A stretch of DNA of 64,000 bases. It comes from Panagrolaimus kolymaensis (Eukaryota; Nematoda; Chromadorea; Rhabditida; Panagrolaimidae). Location of the stretch: the NCBI GenBank assembly GCA_028622995.1, contig JAJQJQ010000002.1, positions 3,410,001 through 3,474,000 of the forward strand, in the 5' to 3' direction. The position numbers were made by a program, and so were the translations under genes. Below, piece after piece: positions 1 to 12,794 of this stretch. Under the pieces are notes generated by a model. That model ran no database searches. It was given only the letters and a program-made list of their open reading frames with translations, and was not told the origin of the DNA. The first letter of the stretch is position 1; every line of letters begins with the position of its first letter.

Positions 1-1689
1 GCATATGGGAAGAAGTCATCACTTCTTTGAGGAAGATGAGGTTGAGCTGCTGATAAAGAATTTACATAGCATGAAGGTGTCGAATAGCGGAAGATAACAT
101 TTGTTTGGTTTGACTAAAATTATATCTTTTTGGGAAATTTTCTTCTAGCAAAACTTACTCTTGAATTTGCAGCTTTAATAAGTTTATCAATATTTGTATA
201 AATCATATTTGCATCGGTGTAATGAAAGTCGCTTCCCATCAACAACATAACATTTCGATGTCTTTGAGCTACGACTTGGTCTTTTACAAATTTAATCAAT
301 TTATCAACTTTAGTGTCAATGTTATAGCCTTGAAGTTGGGGAGCATCCACAATTGGTTCATCAGCACACATTACATCGAAACAATAACCTGGCGGTGGGC
401 CATAATTACCTTGAAAAAATTGTCCTGTGAGAATTTGATTTCCTTCTAAAATATGGATTTTTATTGGATTAGAATTGTTTTGAGAAAGCTTACTAAAATC
501 ATCACTGGTGCTCCAAATAAATTCCAAACTTTTGTTTTTAACTCGTTTATCATGTTCAAGATAATGCGCTCGAGCAAAAAATAATGATTCATATCCTATA
601 CCAACAGCAATATTGGCATGTTCTGAAATTTTGTGAACCTGAGGATTTCGATATTATGGCTTTGTAGAATTTAACTTACCCCGACTATGACCGAATGGAT
701 CAATCTGCCAAGCAACTTTCGGCCTTCCACATTCACCAAAGCTTTCATTAAGTTTTCTTAAACCCAAAGTATATTGATCAATAATTTCAACATAATGGGA
801 TGCAGCTTCATCGGGTTGAACCCATCTAAAGAATGTGAGATCTCTTTTTAAACAAATTAAACGTTGAGATTACCCTCCACCAATGAGTTCAATTTGTCCA
901 TTTGCGACAAGCTTTTTAAATCTCTCTAAATCTTTGCTATCATGGGATTCAATCCAACGAGTTAAAAATCCTGTTTCAGCAAAACTAAATTTCTTTTCTG
1001 GATCACGTTCAAGCTCAATTAAAACTGTATTATAAATATGTTCAACGCTTGCTGGAATTAATTCAGGCCTCACTAAAACTTTGGAGTTTTATATAAAATT
1101 ACAGTAATTGTATTTTGCTTACATCGACTAAAATATTCATCCACATTTATAATCCAACCTAAATCATCATGTGAATGACAAATTAAATGCACATTTATGA
1201 CATCATCATTGATGGAACCTGCTTTAGGGAATTTTGGGCAATTCTAAAAGTTGGGCTTCTTTTAACCTTTGCATTTTTTTTATTGTTCTGCTGATTTGGT
1301 CCCATCTTCTATTCTTCACCACTACCACTAACTAATTTGATTTGATTGAAAACTTGGAAGAGTCTTCGAGAAAAGAAATAAACAAAAAAAATTTTGGTAA
1401 CCTTGTGCACGCCGTCGTTTATCGTGCATCTCGAGAGAAAAACACATATGAAAGTAAAAGTGAAAGAAAAAGTTGTGTAATAATAAATGTGTAATAAAGT
1501 GTACAGTTTGAATCATGTCATAGAATTTTTTTGGCATGACTCACGTCAATACTCATCAGGTGTTAAATAAAATTGACTTACATTCCATGAACAATCACTA
1601 CCGGAAGTTTTATTACAACCACAAGCAAATATTAATAACCATAAAACCGCTATAAATGGAGAGTAGTAAGCTGTAGAAAACCCCAGCAT
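1..1689 (-). CDS. MAN2B1: Lysosomal alpha-mannosidase (GH38), N-terminal part
   Basis: Predicted secreted or lysosomal retaining alpha-mannosidase that trims alpha-mannosides during glycoprotein turnover. I read exons 1582-1689, 1123-1243, 874-1072, 680-843, 159-622 and 1-113, all phase-consistent, giving about 389 residues; the rest lies beyond the left edge. The start is followed by a hydrophobic signal segment (residues ~12-24, ending near IFACGC). Family signatures in order are HSHDDLGW (zinc-binding His/Asp and substrate pocket), a segment ending in GGG before [20 protein letters not shown] with the nucleophile Asp, [20 protein letters not shown], and [10 protein letters not shown] with DDFFPYA at the edge. 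Family members usually have about 1000 residues, so roughly 40% is present. The intron at 844-873 is only 30 nt. Order and spacing match lysosomal GH38 enzymes better than Golgi ones. Confidence 0.93.
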
Positions 1690-4600
1690 TGAAGAAAATT
1701 TCTAAAAAAAACTTCCTAATGAAATTAACAAAAAAAATACCCTCGATGACACACAACTGCAAATTAAATTTAAAGTTCGTAGACTTTCTAGTAAAAAAAA
1801 TGGCAGCAAAATAGTGCTCTACGATTTTAAAGCAATAAATTAATCCAATTTTATCACAGGATCGAAGATGCCGACGAGAAAGGTATAAAGCTAGCAAGAC
1901 AACAACTCGTGATTATCCTAAGCCGCTTAAAACTTTAATGACATTTTTGAATCAATCAATTTTCAACACTTTTGTGTGAGAAAAAATTCATAGCAATAAT
2001 CTTCAATCTTTTGTAGCTGCAAAAGATGTGACATTGACTTATGGTCAAAAAACCCAAGAACAAAAAGTGCCAATCTCCTCCGCCATCAGCCATTTTTTTT
2101 AATAACAATTACATCCTTAGCTTATTTATAGGGTTTAATTAAACATTGTTGCCATTTACAATTTTTTATTTATAAATTTCCTTCCTTTTGTGACTTTTGA
2201 TTTTTTTATGATTGTATTTTTTCTTTTGTTTTAAAAATTTCATTTTTTCTTGATTTACAATTGCAATTGTTTTCTCTCTTCTTCCCTCATTTTCTTCTCT
2301 GCCAACTAAAATTTTCTTTATGTATTTCTGTTATATTATTTTTTCTTTTCTTTTTTAAACAAATGACATACATACATAAATGTCAATCAATTGTCCTCGT
2401 TATTTATGCTTTTTTTTCTCTTAAGCTGTGCCACCACCGGATATCAATAATCTTAAAAGTAAAAAAATCTGGCATCATAAGCAATTCACTCAAATGGTCC
2501 ATACACATATATGTATATGTATGTATGGGAGAGAAAGAGATTACGACGCTTCAACGAGTTTTTTCAACTTCAACAATTTTATTTTATTTTTTTTTTTTGC
2601 CATAATAAAGGGTCTTTCTCTTTTTTTGTAAAATTTCATCGTATTTCAAACGACTCACTCTTCAAATAGCAAAATAAACTATTACTATTATTATTTGAGC
2701 GCAAAAAAAATAATGATTGGTTGAATCCTGTGATGATGATTTGAGGGTCCATTTTGTTTTTTTTCTTTCTACAGGTTTTTACGAGGCAAAGTCACCATCA
2801 ACCTTTGAGTGAAAAAATAAATGCGTGAAAACGTGAAAAGTTTTTCTTTTCAAACAAAACAAAAGTTGAAAAAGAAAAAACATTGCATCGAAAAACATCC
2901 TAAAATCTTCCTCTTTTCCTCAAAAGTTTTTCCCCCTGCATTTTTAAACTATTTTTCGGCATCATCATCATCGCTGCTGTTGCTTTCCTTCTTTTTTCTT
3001 CTTCAAAGGCAATCCGAACAAATATGCAGCAGCAACAAACAAAAAAGTGACCAAAGGCTAAAAACTTTTGTTGTTGGATAAAGAAAAAGTCATAAATCCT
3101 TTTTTTATTTTTAAGAAGAAAGTCCCTGCATTTTATGCCTTTCTTCATCTCTCTTTCTTTCTATCTATCAAGTCACAAGAAGAAAGTAAAAATAGCCGAA
3201 AAGAAAAGATAGAATTTAATGCAAAAATAAAGTGCAAGCAAGCCAAGCCAAGCAAGCAAGCACCAAAAGGCTCTATTGCCTTCTCCCTTTCCCTTCCATC
3301 TCCTTTCAGTAACAATTTCGTAATAGCCGAATAGCAGAAGAAAAATAAAAGAAAAACGAATGGAAGGGAAGAGAAAAGTAATCGACCAAACAACAACAAA
3401 ATAACACAGCATTTTTGTTGTGTTTCTTCTTTCAACAACAACAGCGCAGCAGCAGCAGAAAAAACCCCATGTGGAAGTCCCTTTTCATTCAATTGGTACA
3501 CACAACACTTTTGGTGATGGATATTTTTCTTTCACATTATTTTTTTGTTGTTGTTGCGCTTCTCTCTCTCATTTTTGCGCTCATTTGGTGAAGCCAAAAA
3601 AACTGGACTCCACCAACATTTGGTTTTATTTGATGACTTATTCGAAAGAGAAAAAAACAACAGAAACATCGAGAATGAATAAGAACAAAATTAAACCAAC
3701 GACCAGCATCATCATCTATTTTTTTTAATTACATGAAAGGAAAAAATAGAAATTTATAATGCACAATTACGATATAAAAAAGTGAGCGAACAAAAAATTG
3801 GAAAAACCCAAATCAACAGAAATTTATACTTGGACATTCTAGAAGTTAATTTTCTGATTTCAAGGTTTTCATTTTTCCAATAGACAATGAGATTGTTATT
3901 TTTCTTCACAAACGCTTTTATTATTTTGTTGTTTTTCTTCATCAACTGTTTTGTGATCTCTTCTACTTTCTATAATATTTCTTTCTTTTTTTAAAATGTT
4001 TTCCACTTCTTTTTTCCCACTTTTGCTCATATGTATTTATTTATTTCGCTTCCATCATCATCCTTCTTTTTTTTAAAGTGCTGCATTATTCAGTATGGAC
4101 TATATCGCTTTTCTGCACGCAATCTTATTTGTTATTTTGTTTTTGATTTTTTAGCGTATTTTTATGCAACATATGATGCTGATCATTTGATGAGAACGGT
4201 GGAAAAAAAATAGTGTGACATGAATAATTTAAACTTTCCGGAAGTATGCGTAATTTAAGTTTCAAAATTTATGAGTTTTGATGTTTCTCATTTCGTTTAT
4301 TTTGCTTTTGTGTAAGCTGCACAAATATAATAAAAGCTTTTTACGTTTCAATCATCCCATCTCTTTATTTATTCATTGTATGGTCCGAGAAATATTCATT
4401 TGCTTTTTTCACTTGTCTTTCTAGTCATTTGTTCAAAAACAAAACTATATTCTTGTTCATATTATATATTTTGTTGTGATATTTTCCTTTGTTTTTGGTC
4501 CCTGACAGTTGTATCTATTAAAATTTGCGCAATCGGTAAAAAAGAAAAAACTTCGACAGTGAATGTGCTGGGTTGCAAAACATCGCGAGGTTTACACCGA

Positions 4601-5793
4601 CGGCTGTTTTTTTACTTTTTCTTTTACGACCGATAGTTTTTTGGACGTTTATAAAAGGCATTCATACAACAACCTTCAGGTACCTTGCCTGCGTTGTTAT
4701 TATTGAAAGAATGCAAGGATTTTAACCACCATTTTTTTATGCTGCGAAACCGGTTAAGTAAAAACGCCCAAATGAAAATGCGTCTTTATTGTTTACACCT
4801 CTGTTAAAAGTGGCATTTTACTTTTTGACATGAATTTACTTAGAAGGTATTAAAAGAGCTTTAGATATTAAAAGATGCAATTTAGCATTAAATTGGTTAT
4901 GCTCTTTAATCACTAAAATGTGCTCTCTTCTTTCATTTTCAGCTAACATTAATATATTTTGCGCAGCATACCTTTTTTCTTCATCAATAAAGACATTCTT
5001 TTATTATAACCGCATGACAAATTTAAAGTTATCATCATCATGTGCAAACGTGATACTTTTTCGTTATATTTATCAAAGTAATAATAATAGCCTTAGGGAA
5101 AGTTATAAAGTAAGTTATAATCTTTGGTCCTTCATTTTTTTCTTCTTCATTGCAGTTGAATGTGTGACCCCGCTTGTCATCGGGAAAGCATTTTTAGCTT
5201 TGATCATTAAAAGTTTTTCTTTTCCTTTAAAACAAATAAACATCCATCGCAAAAAGAAGAGAAACAGCTGCAGCATCAAAACACTCAATATTTTTTTTGC
5301 GCACTAACTTGATGCTATTGACACTAAAAAATCTTTATATTTACATTTCCATCATTGCTTTGGCGTGAGTTTATAGCTATCCGATCAATTTAGTGCAATT
5401 GATTTTTTTTCTATAGTTCTTTTAACTTTTTTTTCTTTTTGATTTTAGTTGTTTACGGTTAGGAAAAAAACAGGCGACCCTTGAAGTGTGAGTCACACGG
5501 ACGCTCTCTTTTGGTTGGACGCAAGCCAGCTCCGCCTTTTTTTAATTTTGTTTGTTACTATGCTTTGGGGGCGGTCGCAGAAAAACATTTCCGATCGCTA
5601 TGTTCTGAGTTAGTTAGTTTTAAAAATGGTGAGATGCTTTGGATTGTTGTGGCAGTTGCTTTATTTTTTTTTATCTATTTTGTTTACTACTTCGTGAATC
5701 ATTAAAAATGCGTTATAAATGTTTCAACTTTTTTCTTAATTTTACATCTTTTTTAGTTATAACCTTATTCAACTGTAATAAGCTCTATTAATC
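1690..5793. other. AT-rich intergenic region, no supported gene
   Basis: About 4.1 kb of T and A homopolymer runs. The open frames here translate to F/K/S-rich low-complexity strings without splice-compatible continuations, so I call no gene. The stretch around 5470-5535 is locally less AT-rich and holds an AP-1-like site. It lies between two divergent gene starts, so both promoters should be inside. Confidence 0.7.
5489..5495. promoter_or_regulatory. AP-1/bZIP-like site upstream of the MARVEL gene
   Basis: TGAGTCA sits inside the larger palindrome GTGTGAGTCACAC, within the only locally GC-richer patch about 300 bases upstream of the four-TM gene start. TGAGTCA is the classical bZIP (Fos/Jun-type) site. 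A single match by eye is weak evidence of function. Confidence 0.25.
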
Positions 5794-6360
5794 ATGGCCA
5801 ATCTTAACACTGGATATCTTTCGACCAATAGAGGCGTTATTAAAATTTTGCAAGCCATTGCAGGTAAGAAATTTCTGTCCCAGCGATGAATTTCCCAATA
5901 AAATTCCTCCCCAACAGTCCAAGGATTTTTTGTAAAAGGAAATGAACACTAATTAATTGTAGGATTCATCATGTGTTCACTTCTCTGCGCTAACTGGTAT
6001 GGTGGCAAATCATGTTTTGTAAGTTTATAATTGATTGACTTAAAATCAATATTATTGATATTATTTTCTTAGGGTGAAGGACGTCTTGGATATGCTTCTG
6101 GTCTCAACTTTGTCGTTTTGATCATCAACATTGTGCTTTTCATCCTCAATTTGCTCAATCTTGCCGTCTGGAAGCTTGAACGTATTTATTCAATCATTTG
6201 TACCATCCTCTTCGCAATTGCTACTGGTCTCCTTCTTTGGTACATGATTCAATCGGATAATTACCACTCCACCCTTGTTATCACCACCATTCTTCTCTTT
6301 GTTCAAACCCTTCTCTTCCTTTGGGATGTCAAGATCCTTCAAGGTGAATCCCCTAACTAA
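5794..6360 (+). CDS. Four-TM MARVEL-like membrane protein
   Basis: Predicted integral membrane protein of 137 aa. Exons are 5794-5863, 5963-6018 and 6073-6360, with GTAAGA and GTAAGT donors and phase-consistent joins. Four hydrophobic helices can be seen: around residues 20-40 (ending CANWYGG), 55-75, 82-102 and 110-130. The first extracellular loop is short with one Cys (GKSCF), and loops are minimal. The pattern of four closely packed helices with short termini fits MARVEL/CKLF-type proteins involved in vesicle or membrane apposition, but no residue motif proves it; other small tetraspan families are possible. A T-rich stretch ending in AG about 40 nt upstream of the ATG could be a trans-splice acceptor. 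The function is not determined. Confidence 0.8.
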
Positions 6361-6660
6361 ATGTTTCCGCTGCTATTAGCCTACCACAAGGGACTGATCC
6401 GTCCTTAATGTTTTCTTTTCTTTGCGAAATCTCAGCCTTTTCTTTAGCGTATTCATGGTTTATTTTTGTTTAATGTACGCATCTTTTGCTTTGATGTAAC
6501 AGAAGCGATAACTTCAAGCTATCTTCTTTATTAGTTTTTTAAATAACTTTTGTTTTTTAATTTTTCAAGTTTTTTTTTTAAATTTTTTATTGTCATCGTT
6601 GACTTTTTCGTTTTAATTGTATAAAAAGTTTAAAAAATATTACATCTGATTAATCGGTGG

Positions 6661-9063
6661 TTAACTGAAAAAGCATGGGTTTTTTAAAAATAAGATTGTA
6701 TACGCGAAGCTTACATAAAAATAGGAACCAGCAATAGGTGTTCCTAATCTTTGGGCGGTTGGACTTCGAAGGAATTCAACAACGTTTCGATACTTTGTAT
6801 GCAAATCAGTTGAAATTGATATGTACATTCTCGTAAGCGGGTCAACAGTCTTATAAACAAGAACTACCCACATTTTTCGATCTATAAAAATAATAATAAC
6901 AAAAAGTTAATCATTGGAGCCCAAAGAAAATTGTTTTCAGCACGTAATACATTTGCATTAATCGTCAACGTTCTCCCTCTCTTCTTTCTTTGTTTAATTA
7001 CCCAACTGAAAAAAAGAAGACAAAGCAACGACGAAGAAGAAGACGAAGAAACCATATCTTTTTTTGGCATTGGGCAAAAGTCTAATTTGACTTTATTTTT
7101 CTCCGTTATTTTTATTTTTACTTTTGCTTTCTCTCATGTGGCCTTCAAAAATAGCGAAAGAAAAAATGGGCACAATTCATGGCAGAAAGAATAGCCGCTT
7201 TTAAACACAACAACATCAGCGAGAAAGAAGGACGACGAAGGCATTCTTGAAAGTAAACAACCACCACGCGTTTTATCTTTTTTGATACATCTCACTTTTG
7301 TTTTTCTTTCGTCTTTTTTTTGTTTTGCTTTGCTTTGGGTTGCAATACTATTGCTGACTACTGAAAAAGAGAGGGTGAAATAAAAGAAAAACACATACAA
7401 TTAGTTTTTGACTGTTGTTCAGGCGAAAGTTGTGGGGAACCATTGATAACGCGTTTATTGATGAAACCTCCATCAGGAATAGGCTCCTCAACATTGATTT
7501 CTTTCCCACCGTCACAGATTCGATCATAATAAAATTGCATGTTTTCCAAAAGGCTATTTGGGTCTAAAAATGTGTATGGGTGTATGATTCAAAGATTAAA
7601 AAAAAGCACACAAATAAAGTCTTTCTTTTTTTCGGGGGAAAGAGAAAATGCTCCGATGAATTTCAAAATTATTAAAGTGTGAATAATAAACACTTTAAAA
7701 AAACTTGTTGTAAAGTTAAAACTGGAACGGTTTAATGCTCTGCAGAAAAATTTCTAAAAAGTAATAAACACAACAACCCGTTTACTTACCAAATAATAAA
7801 ACATGCAAATAACTGCCTTTAGTTTGTTGTTGATATAGGACAACCTTTTTAATAAATGCGGGTTCAAGAATTTTATATGGTGAAAGAACAAAATGATCTC
7901 CAGTTCTTATCTCAGGTTTATGAAGGAGTGCGGAAGTATGAACATTCAAAGTGGTCTAAAAAATTTTGAAAAAAAAAAAGTAATAATAATTGCTTTTAAA
8001 ATGTGCTCCTTTAAATGCCTTCTAAAAATAGGGTTGTTTTTTTAAGCTGTTATTTTTAGTTGAAATACATATATTCAATACAGCTGACAAGTAAATTGCT
8101 AGCTTTGACTATTGAATAAATAAAATTTTGATGGATTAAATATCTCTCTATTTTTTAAAATATTTTTTTTAAATGAGAAATTTATTTTAAAACCAATCTT
8201 TGGTTTTTAATAATTCATGGAAAATTTCATCCTATCTCTTTGAAAACAACCAACGTGTCAACATTATATGTAACTCACATATTGAACTCCACTAAGTGGT
8301 GCATTTGGAACTATTTTAGGTGTTAATCCTGCTTCAATGAAAACTTTTCCAAATGAATACAATGTCGAAGTTTTGCAACAAAGCGACCGAGAATCAGGTG
8401 GTAATAAGTTACCATTTTCAGCTTCCACGCATGTATAATCATATGGGCAAATGTTAACTATTGAAGGATCACAAAGCATCACTTGAGGTATTTTGAATGG
8501 GATAGCTCCATTTGGACACAAAGGTTTAATTTGTTCAGCTTGAAGGGTTGCAATATCAGATGAATCTTGAGGTATATCGCTGCAACATTTGAAACTTGAT
8601 TTATCTTCCAATTGAGCACAAAATGGATTTCTTCCTGTGCAAGACATGGGACTATTTGGTTGACATGGAACTCCACCTTCTTGATCCATATCTCCGCATG
8701 AAGCTAGTGTTGGAATGTATGACATTTCAATTGTTTGCCATCCAGATGAGCAATCTAAAATTATTCCCGTATCTAACATCTATTTGTAATCACAACAATA
8801 AAATGATTTATTCGTTTTTAACTAAAAGACATTTAAGCAAGGAATAAAGAGTTGATGATATCCCATTGATGACTTTACAATTTTTGTTATAAATAAGATT
8901 CATCGTAACTGATATTTAAGATGTTTATAAACTAAAACTGTTAAAACCAAAATAAAAGCTTACCAGGTCTATCAGGCGGGGGTGGTGGAGGTTGTGCGAT
9001 AAGCATTCCAATGGAGCAGAGTACCGTATAAATTGAAATAAAAATATTCACTTGTGTATTCAT
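6661..9063 (-). CDS. Secreted Lustrin-type cysteine-rich protein
   Basis: Predicted secreted protein of 375 aa from exons 8964-9063, 8279-8754, 7790-7955, 7399-7563 and 6661-6881, all in phase. The N-terminus MNTQVNIFISIYTVLCSIG is a signal peptide, followed by PPPPPPD. Exon 2 carries two or three cysteine-rich repeats of the Lustrin type: CGDMDQEGGVPC, CTGRNPFCAQ...KCC, then CPNGAIPF...CPYDYTCV...SLCC, i.e. the C..G..P...C...CP..Y.C...CC pattern. Such repeats occur in nematode extracellular and cuticle-associated proteins, often with protease-inhibitor modules, none of which I see here. The last three exons encode a mostly Cys-free region (LLHKPEIRTGDHFVLSPYKI...) that I do not recognise. 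The last intron (6882-7398) is unusually long for this window, so the final exon is the least certain. Confidence 0.75.
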
Positions 9064-9428
9064 TTTCACAAACGTTTGAAACAATAAATCTTTTTTCCAT
9101 TTTTAAAACAAACTTAAGTTTGACTCTGCCCAATGGCTAGCACAAGCGCAAAAGTAAACAGTTTACTCATCCCCAAAAAGAGGCAATACATTCATGAATC
9201 GTGACAGTTAACCTTATTTACACATTTTTTTGGTTAAAGCTTGGATGCTGTTTTAACATTTTTTCATCATGAAAGCTTTTAAAATGGTAAAAATAAAAGA
9301 AAATTTTTGTTTGAAATATCCAACAAATTAAAACAGGATTTATTCATTTTTTAAACAAATTCAAGCTTAATCACAACAATTATTCTACGAATTACATATT
9401 CTACAACAAATAATAAACAAACAAAAAA
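9064..9428. other. Intergenic spacer
   Basis: About 365 AT-rich bases between the 5' end of the Lustrin-type gene and the 3' end of the L18 gene, both on the minus strand. I see no open frame or repeat of note. It should contain the upstream gene's 3' UTR and the promoter of the Lustrin-type gene. Confidence 0.5.
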
Positions 9429-10060
9429 TCACTTTCTAATAACAGGATTTTCATCGAGTTTATCTTCACGAGTATGTTTGATAGTAAATCTTTTCCATGT
9501 AAATTTGGGATCATTTTCATGTGAATGTTCAATAGATTCAGGTTCATTCATTTTCAAACCACCAGCTTGTAAAGCATCATAAAAAGCTTTTTTACGTTCA
9601 CTTCGTTCCACTTCCCTGGCATCTGTAGCAGGAATACACCATGAAATTCCAGCTTGTGAACATCGATCAGCTAATACACGTCCAATGTTATATGCAGCAC
9701 TTGTATCAACAGGACTAAAAATGACGCATAAGTTAGGAAGAGAATATAAGAAGCACTAACCTATGTAATTGTTGAGCGATTAAAGGTTCGCGTGTTGAAG
9801 CAGTAAGAACGATGCCATTTTCAAAGTGTGTAATATATGCATCTGTATTATTTTTAGTTGTCACGAGAGTAGCTCTAAAAAGAAATGGAAATAACGAATT
9901 TGATTTAATGAAAAAAGTTAGATTACTTGTAAAAGAAATTTCTTTTTTCTTTATTTTTTTCAAAATCCCAACCAGTTGGACGTCTTTGAACTTGGGTACC
10001 TTCAAGGTTTCGAGGATTTTTATTTACAAAAGTTGTAAGGAATTTTCTAGCCGTCGACAT
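9429..10060 (-). CDS. MRPL18: Mitochondrial large-subunit ribosomal protein uL18m
   Basis: Predicted 177-aa mitoribosome component of the L18 family, which sits at the central protuberance of the large subunit. Exons are 9927-10060, 9761-9874 and 9429-9714, phase-consistent. The protein starts MSTARKFLTTFVNKNPRNLE; the NPRNLE motif is characteristic of MRPL18. Further family features in order are a short basic/aromatic stretch (RRPTGWDFEK), HFENGIVLTASTREPLI (matching the family's NG.V..SASTRE segment), then AAYNIGRVLADRCSQAGI, then a charged C-terminal tail with FYDALQAGGLKMNEPE. Length suits the family. The first 10-20 residues (MSTARKFLTTF) are basic and serine/threonine-rich, as expected for a mitochondrial import signal. 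Confidence 0.92.
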
Positions 10061-10188
10061 CTTCTTATAAAGATAAACCTTTAGTATGCAAGTTTGGAAA
10101 AACTAACAACATTCTTTCTTCATCTTTCTTATAATACTATGAGACACATAAAGCCAACGTTACATAGTGAAATTATGAATGATAGTTG

Positions 10189-10562
10189 TTAAAGGAACAG
10201 TCTCACTTTGGCTTTTTTGAAATTTGAAATGCCGGCTTTTGTCCAATTCAGATGCTAGCAGAATGCAAAAGCCTTTGTTTCAGTACTTAGAAAATTTTTT
10301 CGATTTTTTGTTTTTTCTGATGATGCACCTATGTAGCTACTCTTATAAACACCTTACGACCATTCATCATATTAAAATAAATTAATATTGTTAGTATTAA
10401 TGCTACTAGCCTTCATCATGTAGGTGAAATCTTCGAAAAACAAAAAAATCGAAAAAATTTTCTAAGTACTGAAACAAAGGCTTTTGCATTCTGCTAGCAT
10501 CTGAATTGGACAAAAGCCGGCATTTCAAATTTCAAAAAGCCAAAGTGAGACTGTTCCTTTAA
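10189..10562. mobile_element. TTAA-flanked foldback MITE, family B
   Basis: Element 10193-10558 is bounded on both sides by TTAA. Its ends are perfect inverted repeats starting AGGAACAGTCTCACTTTGGC, and the arms remain complementary for roughly 130 bases each, so a single strand folds into a long hairpin with a short loop around 10325-10425. There is no coding capacity. TTAA duplication with AGG ends suggests mobilisation by a piggyBac-type transposase, although the ends are not canonical piggyBac termini. It lies between the L18 gene and the short RING gene. Confidence 0.85.
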
Positions 10563-10748
10563 TACAGTATTTTAGTAAGTATTCAAGGGTTTTCGCAATT
10601 AGCAAAAGATTAATATATAACTACAACATAAATCAAAAATAATTAAACACATATTCCGTATAAACTTTTATTACATTTTCATAAATACAAGACGAACACA
10701 ATGAAACAAAGCAATAAATTATAAAACTCATAGAAAAAAGAAACATAA

Positions 10749-11850
10749 TTAATCAAGATCATCTTCCCAAATAAAGCGATTTGGAGCAGAAGAAATAATT
10801 TCGATGTCGTCATCAGATTCTTCACTTTCATCACTGTCACTAATAGTAATTATGTCGTAATGAGGAATATAAGCAACCACTTCAACTTCAGATTCTTCAC
10901 TAAAAATATCCACGTCAGAATCTTGAATTACAGCTTCAAAAAGGTCATTTCCAAGATAAGAAGGTTCAATTTCAATTTCTTCATCAGAATCTCCACTTTC
11001 AGTAAGATTAATAATTTCGACGTCAGAATCATTGAGTACAGAAGTTTCCAAATGTTCAACTTCTTCATCGGATCCATGACTTTCAGCATGAGTACTGGGA
11101 GCATTGGCAGACATAGAAGCCATCATTCTATGCATACCAAAAATATTCATAGGAGACATCATTCCACGGAAAGAAGGCCTTCTGTTTATATCAGAGATTC
11201 TGCGAGCTTGACGAGCTAAAAATGATAAAGTTTAGAATTATGATTTAAATGAAAACAAACATACGTTGCATACGGTTTCTAGCATATTGAAGAGAATCAT
11301 GGCGTGTTAAACCTTGAAATGATAATGCAGGATTCATAAACATACTTGGTACATAGTCATTTTCTTCATCACCACTATTTTGCTCACTAACAAAAATAGG
11401 AGTGTCATCATCATTGATAAAAAAACCATCATCATCAAAAATTGCTGCAGCATCATTCTCATCAATATCCTCATCAATAAATATATAATTTCGATGCATT
11501 GGAGGATTGGCAGCAGCAACGAACTCGTTAACATTTCGTCTAAACAATAAAAGTTACTAAAGCCCAACATTAAAAACAACTTACTCAGTTCCATTAAAAG
11601 AATTGTATGCAACAGGAAAAGTTTGCGGAACAGGATCGAGATGATGTTTGATGTTGAGAGGATGCTTCTTACATAAAGGACATGATGGATTTTCAATTAG
11701 CCATTGATAAATACATTCGTAACAAAAGAAATGTTGACACACATCCAAAATGGTTGGATCTTTTAATTGAGTATCAAGACAGATTACACATGCAGCACCA
11801 TTTTTCGATGGATTTTTTTCATTTTCGTAATGATGCGAAGATTGAGACAT
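10749..11850 (-). CDS. RING ligase with acidic SIM-like tail, short TOPORS paralogue
   Basis: Predicted 335-aa E3 ubiquitin ligase from exons 11585-11850, 11265-11539 and 10749-11215. A C3HC4 RING near residues 20-60 reads CVICLDTQL...CQHFFCYECIYQWL...CPLC and is nearly identical to that of the neighbour at 12795-14797; the first intron falls at the same place and phase in both. After the RING the chain goes straight into an Asp/Glu/Ser-rich tail. The TOPORS core of the neighbour is absent. The tail has hydrophobic cores followed by acids, such as VEIINLTESGDSDEE, YDIITISDSDESEES and DDIEIISS, which resemble SUMO-interaction motifs as in RNF4-type SUMO-targeted ligases. A SUMO-directed nuclear role is inference. 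This is probably a tandem duplicate that lost its middle exons. Confidence 0.85.
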
Positions 11851-12794
11851 AGATTTTTGGTACTAAAAAAAGAATGTGTAAAAAGCAATAAATATAATTA
11901 CAATCGCGAAATTATTTAAGGTTAAATAAAATGCTTTAAATAAAATGATAGAGAGCAACGAGAAAAAAAAAAGTTTGGAATAAAATTTGTAATGAATGAA
12001 AAGTGCAGAGTTCATAACTTTTGATACCGTAGTTTGACCCAGCTGAGAATGTTTTGCCAGAAAGAAGAGGGATTTCAAAAGAGTAAAATAGGTTACACTT
12101 TGTTGTTTCTTATAAAAAAAATTAATTACAAATTTTAAAGCAAACTTTTTTCATTTTTGTGAAAGTAATAATGTTTTAGATTAGAATAATTATGGAAGAA
12201 ATAACTGCGACAAAAGTAAAAGCCATCAGATTTAACAAGAAAAAATGAAAACTTCAAAAACGTGGTTAATTGTTAGTATCATATCTTAAAAGAGTTTGTT
12301 CTTCATGAATTTATTTACTTTTTTACTTTGATCAAACCAAATATCTGTACGAAAAATAGATAATCCATTGGTTGATTTGATTAAATTTATCTCTTTTCTT
12401 TATTAAAAAAGTACTATGTGTTACTTAAGTATTTACGAAAATTATAAATTGCACCAAGTTTACAGATGACGCTTTTTCATTTTAGTGAAATTGATGGGCT
12501 TAATTTGGGCTTAATTACAGTTGTTGATAATATTGCAATCATTCTATTTTTTAAAAATGGGAAAACGCATTGGTTTCCATCCATCGAAGTTTTGTGTAAA
12601 CTCTTTTTTGTTGTTTGAAAATGAATTTATTTATAATTTAAAAAACTTTAAAACATTAAAAATGACAATAAACTAATTCTTTATTTGTTTAATCATCCAA
12701 AAAACATTTCATACTCGTAAAAAAACCATTACTAAGTACCAATATGCATTTAAAATTAATTATTTAAATTACTGAATTGCAGAATAAAAATAAG
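11851..12794. other. Spacer between the two RING paralogues
   Basis: About 940 AT-rich bases between the paralogous RING genes, both transcribed leftwards. It holds the 3' UTR of the longer gene and the promoter of the shorter one. I see no extra gene and no leftover RING or TOPORS coding sequence. Confidence 0.5.

Noticed and set aside
2261..2605. 114-codon F/L/S-rich frame
   Set aside because: Translation of poly-T stretches; typical of all desert frames here.
5481..5705. 74-codon frame with a hydrophobic end upstream of the MARVEL gene
   Set aside because: Begins at TTG rather than ATG, and its hydrophobic end comes from T runs; the patch looks more like promoter sequence.
6991..7004. 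14 bases matching the inside of the nematode spliced leader SL1 (GTTTAATTACCCAA)
   Set aside because: The rest of the leader and the donor that should follow do not match, and no SL RNA stem or Sm site is visible; it lies in an intron of the Lustrin-type gene. Probably chance.
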